64,000 nucleotides of DNA from Maritimibacter sp. (GTDB lineage Bacteria; Pseudomonadota; Alphaproteobacteria; Rhodobacterales; Rhodobacteraceae), in the NCBI GenBank assembly GCA_002695005.1, contig NZNT01000021.1:40682-104681 (forward strand). Direction: 5' to 3'. The notes beneath the pieces were generated by a model, which made no database searches, was not told where the DNA came from, and saw nothing but the letters and a program-made list of their open reading frames with translations. The position numbers and the translations under genes are program-made. Shown piece by piece: positions 56,832-64,000 of this stretch; position 1 is the stretch's first letter; each line of letters begins with the position of its first letter.

Positions 56832-58850
56832 ATGAGCAAGGACCCCCTCGTCATCTTCACGCCATCGGGCATGCGCGGTCGCGTGCCAGTCGGAACGCCG
56901 GTGCTGGACGCGGCGCGGATGCTGAACGTGGACCTCGATTCGGTCTGCGGCGGGCGCGGGATCTGCTCGAAATGCCAGGTCGCGCCGGGGGTGGGAGAAT
57001 TCTCAAAGCACGGCGTCACCGTCGCTGCCGACGCCCTCACGGACTGGAACGACGTCGAGGCGCGCTATGACCGCATCCGGGGCCTCAAGGGCGGGCGGCG
57101 GCTGGGGTGTCAGGCCAAGGTGATGAAGGACGTGGTGATCGACGTCCCGCCCGAAAGCCAGGTTCATAAACAGGTGGTGCGCAAGCGCGCCGAAGTGCGC
57201 GACATCGTCCTCTCGCCCGCCCTCAGCCTCGCCTATGTCGAAGTGGCGGAACCTGACATGCACCATCCGTCGAGCGACCTCGACCGGTTGCTCGATGCGC
57301 TCAAGGCCCAACTCGGGCTGGAAACACTGGGATTCGACCGCCACCTCCTTCCGTCCCTGCAAAAGACGCTGCGCAAGGGCGGCTGGTCGGTAACGGCCGC
57401 AATCCATGACGACGGCGCGCCCACCGTGGTCGCGCTCTGGCCGGATTTCTTCGAAGGTCCACTCTACGGCGTCGCGGTCGATCTGGGCTCCACCACCATC
57501 GCCGGGCACCTCGTAAACCTCGTGACGGGCGAGGTGCTGGCCTCGTCCGGCCTCATGAACCCGCAGATCCGCTTTGGCGAAGACCTGATGAGCCGGGTCT
57601 CCTACTCGATGATGAACCCCGGCGGCGCGGACGAGATGACCCACGTCGTGCGCGAAGGCATGGACAAGCTGATCGCGGATCTCGCGGATGAGGCCGGCGT
57701 GGAACCTGCGGCGCTGCTCGAAGCGACCTTCGTAATGAACCCCGTGATGCACCATCTGTTTCTGGGGCTCGATCCCTACGAATTGGGTCAAGCGCCCTTC
57801 GCACTTACGGTCGGAACGTCCCAGCGCATGATGGCTTCGGACCTCGGGCTGAGCATCGCGCCGGGCACCCGCGCCTATGTCCTGCCGCTCATCGCGGGCC
57901 ACGTCGGCGCGGACGCGGCGGCGGTTGCGCTGTCCGAGGCCCCGCACCGGTCCGACGACCTCGTCCTCGTCGTGGACGTGGGCACCAATGCCGAGATCCT
58001 GCTGGGCGACAAGACCGGAGTGCTTGCCTGTTCCTCCCCGACAGGCCCGGCCTTCGAGGGCGCGCAGATCAGTGCGGGCCAACGCGCGGCCCCCGGCGCC
58101 ATCGAACGCGTCGAAATCGACCCGGCGACGAAAGAGCCGCGCTTCAAGGTGATCGGCTGCGACCTGTGGTCTACCGAGGACGGCTTCGAAGCCGCCGTGG
58201 CGGGATCAGGCATCACCGGCATCTGCGGATCGGGAATCATCGAGGTCGTGGCCGAAATGCGTATGGCAGGCATCGTGGACGCGACCGGCCTGATCGGCTC
58301 GCCCGAGGCCGTGGGCACGCCACGCTGCATCGCGGAAGGGCGGACGTGGTCTTATGTCCTGTGGGAAGATAACGAACGCAAGATCACCGTCACCAACGGC
58401 GATATCCGCGCGATCCAGATGGCCAAGGCCGCGCTATATGCGGGTGCCCGGCTGCTCATGGACAAACGCGGGGTGGACCACGTTGACCGCGTGGTCCTCG
58501 CCGGGGCCTTCGGGGCGCATATCTCACCGAAACACGCGATGGTCCTGGGCATGATTCCGGACTGTCCGCTCGAGAAGGTTACGAGCGCAGGCAACGCGGC
58601 CGGCACCGGAGCGCGCATCGCGCTTCTCAACCGCGACGCGCGGCGCGAGATCGAAGGACTGGTGCGCCAGATCGAAAAGATCGAAACGGCGGTCGAGCCG
58701 CGGTTTCAGGAGCATTTCGTCGCCGCGACGGCCATGCCGAACGCCGCCGACCCCTTCCCCATCCTGCGCGCACTCGTGCCGCTGCCGGAGGTCGACTACA
58801 ACACCGGCGGCGGGGGTGAAGGCGGACGTCGGCGCAGGCGGCGCAGCTAG
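56832..58850 (+). CDS. ASKHA/DUF4445 ferredoxin-ATPase, RACo-like corrinoid-protein activator
   Basis: A 672-residue protein. Residues 1-110 form a 2Fe-2S ferredoxin-like domain with ligands in SVCGGRGICSKC (C-x5-C-x2-C) and RLGC. Residues about 200-640 form the actin-like ASKHA domain of DUF4445, with GVAVDLGSTTIAGHLV and VVDVGTNAEILLG as its phosphate motifs. RACo proteins reactivate cobalamin-bound corrinoid proteins using ATP and an electron. No corrinoid protein or methyltransferase gene lies nearby in the window. The C terminus ends in a Gly/Arg tail. AGGAG precedes the ATG at 56832. Confidence 0.82.
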   Translation: MSKDPLVIFTPSGMRGRVPVGTPVLDAARMLNVDLDSVCGGRGICSKCQVAPGVGEFSKHGVTVAADALTDWNDVEARYDRIRGLKGGRRLGCQAKVMKDVVIDVPPESQVHKQVVRKRAEVRDIVLSPALSLAYVEVAEPDMHHPSSDLDRLLDALKAQLGLETLGFDRHLLPSLQKTLRKGGWSVTAAIHDDGAPTVVALWPDFFEGPLYGVAVDLGSTTIAGHLVNLVTGEVLASSGLMNPQIRFGEDLMSRVSYSMMNPGGADEMTHVVREGMDKLIADLADEAGVEPAALLEATFVMNPVMHHLFLGLDPYELGQAPFALTVGTSQRMMASDLGLSIAPGTRAYVLPLIAGHVGADAAAVALSEAPHRSDDLVLVVDVGTNAEILLGDKTGVLACSSPTGPAFEGAQISAGQRAAPGAIERVEIDPATKEPRFKVIGCDLWSTEDGFEAAVAGSGITGICGSGIIEVVAEMRMAGIVDATGLIGSPEAVGTPRCIAEGRTWSYVLWEDNERKITVTNGDIRAIQMAKAALYAGARLLMDKRGVDHVDRVVLAGAFGAHISPKHAMVLGMIPDCPLEKVTSAGNAAGTGARIALLNRDARREIEGLVRQIEKIETAVEPRFQEHFVAATAMPNAADPFPILRALVPLPEVDYNTGGGGEGGRRRRRRS

Positions 58851-58910
58851 GAGACTTGCCAGCGGTCCGGTTTGGCGGAAAACTGGCCCGGTCCGATACA
58901 GGAGCCAACC

Positions 58911-59390
58911 ATGCGCACCATCGCCCTCGCCCTCGCCCTGACCCTGCCCGGCCTTGTGCAGGCAGAGGACTTTTCCAGCGCGATGCTGAAGGGCGCAGAC
59001 CTGTCGGGCAACGACTACGCAGGCTCGGATTTCTCAGGCGCGTTCCTTGGCGAGGCCGACCTGTCCGGCAGCACCTTCGACGGAGCGAATTTCAAAAGCG
59101 CCCTGTTCACGGATGCGACAATGTCCGGCTGCTCGGCCAAAGGCGCGGTCTTCACCAGCGCGCTCCTCAAGAACACCGACCTGTCCGGCTGCACCCTTTC
59201 CGGGGCGGACTTCACGGGCGCGGTTCTGGAAGGCGCCACATTGGCCGGTGCGGATCTGACAGGCGCACGCTTCGTCTCGACGATCCTTACCGGCGCCGAC
59301 CTGACGGGCGCGACGGTGAAAGACACGGACTTTACCGATGCCCGCCTGTGCGGTGCGACAATGCCCGACGGCACCCCCGGCCCCTGCTGA
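58911..59390 (+). CDS. Secreted pentapeptide-repeat protein
   Basis: A 159-residue protein with a signal peptide (MRTIALALALTLPGLVQA, residues 1-18) and about 24 tandem A(D/N/T)LxG-like pentapeptides (GADLSGNDYAGSDFSGAFLG) forming a right-handed beta-helix. A few cysteines (for example in SGC) may form disulfides in the periplasm. It ends in PGPC. Function is unknown; DNA-gyrase protection seen for cytosolic relatives is unlikely for an exported one. AGGAG precedes the ATG. Confidence 0.82.
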   Translation: MRTIALALALTLPGLVQAEDFSSAMLKGADLSGNDYAGSDFSGAFLGEADLSGSTFDGANFKSALFTDATMSGCSAKGAVFTSALLKNTDLSGCTLSGADFTGAVLEGATLAGADLTGARFVSTILTGADLTGATVKDTDFTDARLCGATMPDGTPGPC

Positions 59391-59435
59391 CGCCCTCTTG
59401 ACGGACCCCGCCGCGCGCCGTATCTCAGCCGTCAC

Positions 59436-59509
59436 GCGGGTGTAGCTCAATGGTAGAGCAGCAGCTTCCCAAGCTGACGACGAGGGTTCGATTCCCTTCA
59501 CCCGCTCCA
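59436..59509 (+). tRNA. tRNA-Gly (CCC)
   Basis: 74 bases with encoded CCA. The acceptor stem GCGGGTG/CACCCGC is perfect. The anticodon loop TTCCCAA carries anticodon CCC (59468-59470), reading GGG. It marks the left edge of a compositionally different region and is a plausible integration site, although I found no duplicated 3' end in the window. Confidence 0.95.
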
Positions 59510-59950
59510 AAATATTATCTTTTTTAATCAACGAATTAGCAAGGCGCTGAGGACATTCAGGGACACGCAGTTTGAGGAAAAAAGGGGAACGAAAGGGAAC
59601 CTTTGGCCGGCTAAATGCCACAGTTTCTGCCACACCAGAACCACTCAATACTTCAGATTTCCTCCGAATCAGAAATCCAACGCGCCAACCTTCACTTGCA
59701 ACACCTGTCGCCAGATTGACGTGCGCCGGCGATTGTGAAAGGTGTTCCAGCCCAGACACCTTCCCTTTCAGGCAGGTCAAATCAAAAAGTGTCGGGAGTA
59801 CATGCTGAAGACCATATCCATTTCAGAGCAAGTCCTTTCACGATGAGACCGAACTGCTCTCGCCTCTCGCTCAAATAGGTTTGAGAGCCGTTCACCGCTT
59901 ATCCAGAAGAACTACGGCAGCAACTCGGCGGTCAAAGAAGGAAATGCCCA
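59510..59950 (+). other. Gene-poor, AT-richer stretch after tRNA-Gly
   Basis: No credible gene is seen. It begins with a T-run (TATCTTTTTTAATC) just past the tRNA. The only open frames are short (a 78-codon one at 59572-59808 and the antisense of the tRNA), with no recognisable domain or ribosome site. Base composition is lower in GC than the chromosome to the left. It may be the degraded left end of an inserted element, but I found no integrase remnant or repeat. Confidence 0.6.
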
Positions 59951-61171
59951 ATGGCGACTGTTGGAGGACCCACTCGGGATCGGTTGCGTATCGGTTTCTT
60001 CATCCCCTGGATCACCAAGGGTCGAGGTGGCACTGAGAACGTGGGACATATGATGGCGAACTCGATGCACGAGCGCGGTCACAGCGTCGTGGTGTTCACC
60101 TTCGACGATAAGGTCGGTGCATCGCTTTGGCCTTTGGCTGAAGGCATTCCAATCATCCACTTACGCGAAAAAGACGACGAAACGGCTCACTTGGAAATGG
60201 TGGACGTTGTCGCGAAGCAAGGCCTAGACCTGATGGTGGGCCTGCACCTGAACCGCGCGTTCCTGCGTTATGTACGCTGCGCTTTCGACCTGAATCTACC
60301 TCTCGTCTTGTCAGAGCATTGCGACCCAGCCTTGCCGCAGTCGCTCGGAACTTTTGGCAGAGACGAACGCATAATCATTATGTCCGGCGCAACTCTGATC
60401 CATATGATTTCTGACGAGTTTCGTGCCACATTGCCCAAAGGCCTACAGGACCGCATCCGTGTTGTGCCCAATACGATACGCGAACCTGACCCAGGCGCGC
60501 CGCAGCCACCACCACAAGCCGGTCGCACGATTGTCACCGTGTCTAGGCTCGTACCGCCGAAGAACACACAGCGTCTGATTGAAGTTTTTGCGGGCCTCGC
60601 GTCCGAGTTCCCCGAGTGGCGGCTTCGCATCGTTGGCGATGGACCCGAAATGGGAAAGCTTCGCCGGCTCGCACGAAAATGCAGAGTAAAAGATCGTGTG
60701 GACTTCGTGGGCGCATTGAAAGACCCCTACCCCGAGTATTTGGCAGCAAATATTTTTGCGACAGCGTCCCTCTTTGAAGGTTTTGGACTCACGCTTTGCG
60801 AAGCGAGCGCGCACGGCCTGCCTAGTGTGGCATATGGTGCCTGCCGTGGCCTACGGTCCCAAATCCGACACGGGGAGAACGGTTTTCTTTCTTCTGGTGG
60901 AGAAGAATTGGGTTCATTGGCCGACGACTTGCGCACTCTCATGGCCGACCAAGAATTGCGCGAGAAGATGGGAAGACGCGCACGTGAGATGTTCGTCTCG
61001 CGGTTCTCAAATGAGATTGTTCACGCAGGTTGGGAAGATCTTTTCTTTGAAGCCGTTGAACGGGGGCCGAACCGAGCGGCACCCCGACCAGAGCACGTGC
61101 GCCAAGTGAGGCTTTGGGACATGATTCAACGGCCGCTTCCGATCCAGGATTCAGCCCGCGGAGGGCACTAA
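59951..61171 (+). CDS. Glycosyltransferase family 4 enzyme
   Basis: A 406-residue GT-B glycosyltransferase. RIGFFIPWITKGRGGTENVG is the N-terminal Gly-rich loop. The C-terminal half has TVSRLVPPKNTQRLIEVFAG, VGDGPEMGKLRRLA and FEGFGLTLCEASAHGLPSV (the E-x7-E donor site). No membrane segment is seen. AAGGAAA precedes the ATG. Codon use is more AT-tolerant than in the housekeeping genes. The next gene, a capsule-type fusion, begins 3 bases after its stop, so the two are co-transcribed. The sugar is not predictable. Confidence 0.87.
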   Translation: MATVGGPTRDRLRIGFFIPWITKGRGGTENVGHMMANSMHERGHSVVVFTFDDKVGASLWPLAEGIPIIHLREKDDETAHLEMVDVVAKQGLDLMVGLHLNRAFLRYVRCAFDLNLPLVLSEHCDPALPQSLGTFGRDERIIIMSGATLIHMISDEFRATLPKGLQDRIRVVPNTIREPDPGAPQPPPQAGRTIVTVSRLVPPKNTQRLIEVFAGLASEFPEWRLRIVGDGPEMGKLRRLARKCRVKDRVDFVGALKDPYPEYLAANIFATASLFEGFGLTLCEASAHGLPSVAYGACRGLRSQIRHGENGFLSSGGEELGSLADDLRTLMADQELREKMGRRAREMFVSRFSNEIVHAGWEDLFFEAVERGPNRAAPRPEHVRQVRLWDMIQRPLPIQDSARGGH

Positions 61172-61174
61172 GCC

Positions 61175-64000
61175 ATGTCCGATCATTTTGAAGCGTTGAC
61201 GAGCTTTTTCAGATTGCTCGACACGCGCCAGGTGGAATTCGATAGCAGCCGAGATATCCGCGAGCATGTCCTCTCGGTCCGTCGCGGGAAGAGCACGATC
61301 GGTCTTTTGACCGAAAACCTTGAGACCAAGTTCGCCGCGAACCTTCCATTACTCATGCCTAATGTTTCTGGGTTCGACGGACAGGCGGCAGAACAGGCAG
61401 AGCAATACTTCCTTTTTGGAACCATCTTTTCTGACAAGGCAACGTCCCATAAGGGTGCTGTCAAACTCCTGAACATGATGCCGAGCGGTGCTGCCCCCGT
61501 CTTCATGGAAGTCGGGTTTCTGGCGACCACCCACAGCTGGTCACACGCGTTCCGGGAAGGCAATCCGCAGTATGCCGCGCTCGGCTACGTTTATGACGAC
61601 ATGAGCCACTACTTCATGGCTGATTATCCCAACCGTCTGATCCAAAGACTGAACAGCGACCTGGAGCTGACGGACGAGGAACGCAAGCGCGCACGCGGGC
61701 TGATTGACCGGATGGTGGCGCGGCGCATCTCCAAATACAACGCACAGCCGATGGAGGCGCCGACCCTCCCCGGTGGTTACGCCCGGCGCGTGCTGGTCTG
61801 CGACCAGGCCTATGCCGATGCGTCGACCGTCTACGGCAAGGTCGACGAAGCGGCGTTTGAGGAGATGCTGTTCACCGCGCTCCGCGAGAACCCGGACGCC
61901 CAGATCATCGTCAAGACTCACCCGGATTCGAGCTGGGAGAAGTCCACGAGGACCGGCTACTACACCCATTTGAAAAGCACCGAGCGTGTCGTGATCCTGA
62001 CCGATCCGGTGAACCCCTACACGGTCTTCGACATGGTCGATACGGTCTATGTCGGCACGAGCCAGATGGGGCTGGAGGCGCTGTTCGCCGGCAAGAAGGT
62101 GGTGACCTTCGGCGTGCCGTTCTACGCGGGCTGGGGCCTGACGGACGACCGGCAGGCGATCCCCCACCGCCACCGGACCCGCACGCTCGAGGATATCTTC
62201 CACGCCTTCTACGTTTGGTACACGATCTACCACGTGCCCGGTTGCGCGGTGCCCTCGCAGGTGGAGGACGCGCTCGACTTCATCGAGGCGCACCGGCCGT
62301 ATTCTCTGCCCGAAACCGTGGCGGAGGCACCGGCCGATCCGAAGGTCTCGGTCATCATCCCGGTCCACGGGGTCGAGGCCTATATCGAGGACTGCATCCG
62401 CTCGGTCCAGCGCCAGACCCTGCGCGAGATCGAGATCATCCCGGTGAACGACGTCTCGCCCGACGGGTCGCAGACGATCATCGACCGGCTGGCGAAATCA
62501 GATGCACGTATCCGACCCATCGTGCTCGACAAGAACGTGGGACAGGGGTTCGCGCGCAACAAGGCGCTGGATGTGGCGCGGGGCGACTACGTTTGGTTCA
62601 TTGACGGAGATGACTGGATCTCCAATCCGCGGGCTCTCGCGACACTGGTCGAAACCGCAGAGGCCAACGGCTCAGACATGGTGCGTGGCAAAAAGGTCGG
62701 CGAGGCAATCTTCGACGAGACAAACACGCAAATAGACCTGCGCAATGATCGCACCGAGCAAAACTTCAATGAATTCATTGGCCAGACAACCTATGCGGAA
62801 AGCCCGCACATTCTACATAACCGACACTTTTGGACATGGCTCTATCGCCGCGAGTGGCTAAATGAAAACGACATTCGGTTTGTCACGCCGCAGTGGGAAG
62901 AACGCGCATTCCTAGTCAAGTCACTCGCAAATGCACGCAGACTAAGCCTCACCACCTGTCCGGTAACGATGTATCGCGTGCGACCGGCGTCAACGGCACG
63001 ACGCGAGCACGGACCGAAAGACTTCGAGCAAATGCTCAATAACTTCGAATCCGCCACTCAAACGCTAGCAGAACGCGGCGCGATTGATGCCGCTTCGCCT
63101 TTGAGACCGCACCTAGCGTTTCAATTGTCCCAATTCATCGTCCAGATGTTTCTGCGAGGCGCCTACGAGTACTACAGGAAGAAAGGAGGCAAGGCTCTCG
63201 AAGGGTTTCTGGAGCGCATTCGAAGAACTCTGGACACGTGTGACATGTCCTCGACTGATTTCGACGCGACGGCTGTCGCCGGCCGGGATGCGCACATCGT
63301 TTCGGGTGCGTTCGGGTTGATCATTGCAGCTGTTCGTTCGGGGCAGAATGAAATCCTTCGCGCCGCAACCGGGCTGCACCCGATCGATCAAAAAACCTTC
63401 ATGCAAACAATGTTAGCCCCACCAACGAACAAGGTGGATGCGGATCTGCACTGCGCTCTGAACAGGTATGCCCGAAACGACCGCGTGCAAACGGCGAGGA
63501 AGCGGGCCGCCGCACCGGCGACAAAGCCCCGCATCATCGTTCATATCGGCGCGACCAAGACCGGCTCGACCTATATCCAGCACCTGATGGAAACGAACCG
63601 CCCGGCGCTTCTGCGCGAAGGCGTGTGGTATCCCGAGGTCGGCCTGTTCTGGCAGACGGTGCGCCCACACAAGCAGGCGGGGCATTCCGAGTTCACGCGC
63701 GCCGCCGTGCAGAACGCCGCCGGGCCGAAGGCACATATCGAACGGGGGCTGGCGCTGGCCGGGGGCAAGATCCACACCATCGTTCTGTCGAGCGAGGCGT
63801 TTTTCCTGCAACGCAACGCGGTGAAAATCGCGCAGTATTTCTCGGACTACCCGGTGGAGATGGTCTGTTACCTGCGCCGTCAGGACGAATGGGCCAACGC
63901 GCAATATGCCGAGTTCGTCGCGGGCGGGGCTGTGGGCCGGGTGGACGTGTCGTTCGAGGCATGGCTCGCCGACGAAGTGACGCGCGAGCGGCTCGACTAC
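61175..64000 (+). CDS. KpsC-like capsule glycosyltransferase / GT2 glycosyltransferase / sulfotransferase-like fusion, 3' end outside the window
   Basis: Open for 942 codons to the window edge, with no stop. Domains in order: residues about 1-385, a capsule-polysaccharide (KpsC-type, Kdo-transferase-like) domain with THP (about 255), SQMGLEALFAGKK (from Ser296) and FYAGWGLT (about 316). Residues about 390-610 are a family-2 GT-A glycosyltransferase (VSVIIPVHGVEAYIEDC from 391 and DGDDW at 477-481). An AT-richer linker region spans about 610-780. From residue 785 there is a P-loop sulfotransferase-like domain (HIGATKTGSTYIQ from His790). GGAGGG lies 9 bases before the ATG. I read this as a surface-polysaccharide enzyme; the sugar, acceptor and sulfation are inference. 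Confidence 0.8.
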   Translation, partial: MSDHFEALTSFFRLLDTRQVEFDSSRDIREHVLSVRRGKSTIGLLTENLETKFAANLPLLMPNVSGFDGQAAEQAEQYFLFGTIFSDKATSHKGAVKLLNMMPSGAAPVFMEVGFLATTHSWSHAFREGNPQYAALGYVYDDMSHYFMADYPNRLIQRLNSDLELTDEERKRARGLIDRMVARRISKYNAQPMEAPTLPGGYARRVLVCDQAYADASTVYGKVDEAAFEEMLFTALRENPDAQIIVKTHPDSSWEKSTRTGYYTHLKSTERVVILTDPVNPYTVFDMVDTVYVGTSQMGLEALFAGKKVVTFGVPFYAGWGLTDDRQAIPHRHRTRTLEDIFHAFYVWYTIYHVPGCAVPSQVEDALDFIEAHRPYSLPETVAEAPADPKVSVIIPVHGVEAYIEDCIRSVQRQTLREIEIIPVNDVSPDGSQTIIDRLAKSDARIRPIVLDKNVGQGFARNKALDVARGDYVWFIDGDDWISNPRALATLVETAEANGSDMVRGKKVGEAIFDETNTQIDLRNDRTEQNFNEFIGQTTYAESPHILHNRHFWTWLYRREWLNENDIRFVTPQWEERAFLVKSLANARRLSLTTCPVTMYRVRPASTARREHGPKDFEQMLNNFESATQTLAERGAIDAASPLRPHLAFQLSQFIVQMFLRGAYEYYRKKGGKALEGFLERIRRTLDTCDMSSTDFDATAVAGRDAHIVSGAFGLIIAAVRSGQNEILRAATGLHPIDQKTFMQTMLAPPTNKVDADLHCALNRYARNDRVQTARKRAAAPATKPRIIVHIGATKTGSTYIQHLMETNRPALLREGVWYPEVGLFWQTVRPHKQAGHSEFTRAAVQNAAGPKAHIERGLALAGGKIHTIVLSSEAFFLQRNAVKIAQYFSDYPVEMVCYLRRQDEWANAQYAEFVAGGAVGRVDVSFEAWLADEVTRERLDY

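Noticed and set aside
59034..59780. 248-codon minus-strand open frame with the segment KGIEPSSSAWEAAALPLSY
   Set aside because: It is the antisense translation of the pentapeptide gene and tRNA-Gly. This peptide is a well-known spurious product of reading a tRNA-Gly gene backwards.

Overview
The window looks like chromosomal DNA from a marine alphaproteobacterium of the Rhodobacteraceae (Roseobacter group). The evidence is a circularly permuted tmRNA gene whose tag reads ANDNRAPIALAA, a trgA-trgB-cysK tellurite-resistance arrangement like that of Rhodobacter sphaeroides, an AcuI-type acrylyl-CoA reductase, an OlsB ornithine-lipid acyltransferase, a HemB without the zinc-site cysteines, a GAAC-N7-GAAC SOS box in front of uvrA, and high GC throughout. 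Most of the window is housekeeping DNA. Accessory DNA is concentrated at the right end, after a tRNA-Gly gene.

Layout. 1-8 kb is a minus-strand run of stress and osmolyte genes: an SRPBCC protein, photolyase, cyclopropane fatty acid synthase, trgA, trgB and cysK (cut by the window edge), preceded by a BCCT transporter and a universal stress protein. 8-15 kb holds acuI, the permuted tmRNA gene ssrA, chrA, sspB (the adaptor that delivers tmRNA-tagged proteins to ClpXP), fumC, an AEC transporter, and an overlapping DUF4169/ribbon-helix-helix pair. 15-25 kb holds a patatin-like lipase, a TspO-like protein, a NUDIX hydrolase, SOS-controlled uvrA, a secreted VWA protein with six tandem repeats, a rhodanese, a HAMP sensor with a duplicated extracytoplasmic motif, and lpdA. 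25-33 kb holds a DUF924 protein, two MFS exporters, an XRE-cupin regulator divergent from an acyl-CoA-ligase-like gene, a DsbA-family protein and a small secreted protein. 33-41 kb holds mfd, a membrane protein, hemB, an ABC-F ATPase, olsB and bamE. 41-47 kb is the yceD-rpmF-plsX-fabH-ihfA-merR run, then tRNA-Pro(GGG) and dcd. 47-56 kb holds scpB, scpA, nagZ, a SPOR protein, argS and dgt on the minus strand, with erpA divergent from dgt. A RES-Xre toxin-antitoxin pair follows, then a RACo-like ferredoxin/ATPase, a pentapeptide-repeat protein and tRNA-Gly(CCC).

Beyond tRNA-Gly the DNA becomes visibly AT-richer. It carries a gene-poor 441-base stretch, a GT4 glycosyltransferase, and a very large open gene running off the right edge. 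That gene fuses a KpsC-like capsule glycosyltransferase, a family-2 glycosyltransferase and a sulfotransferase-like P-loop domain. This looks like the start of a laterally acquired surface-polysaccharide locus and is the most unusual thing in the window.

How the genes work together: phr, cfa, trgAB and cysK suggest a co-directed photo-oxidative and oxyanion stress block. ssrA and sspB are two parts of one ribosome-rescue and proteolysis pathway, 1.3 kb apart. plsX, fabH and rpmF link phospholipid and fatty-acid initiation to ribosome supply. Several promoters and operators can be read directly, the clearest being the SOS box at uvrA and a palindrome lying between the -35 and -10 elements of the antitoxin promoter.
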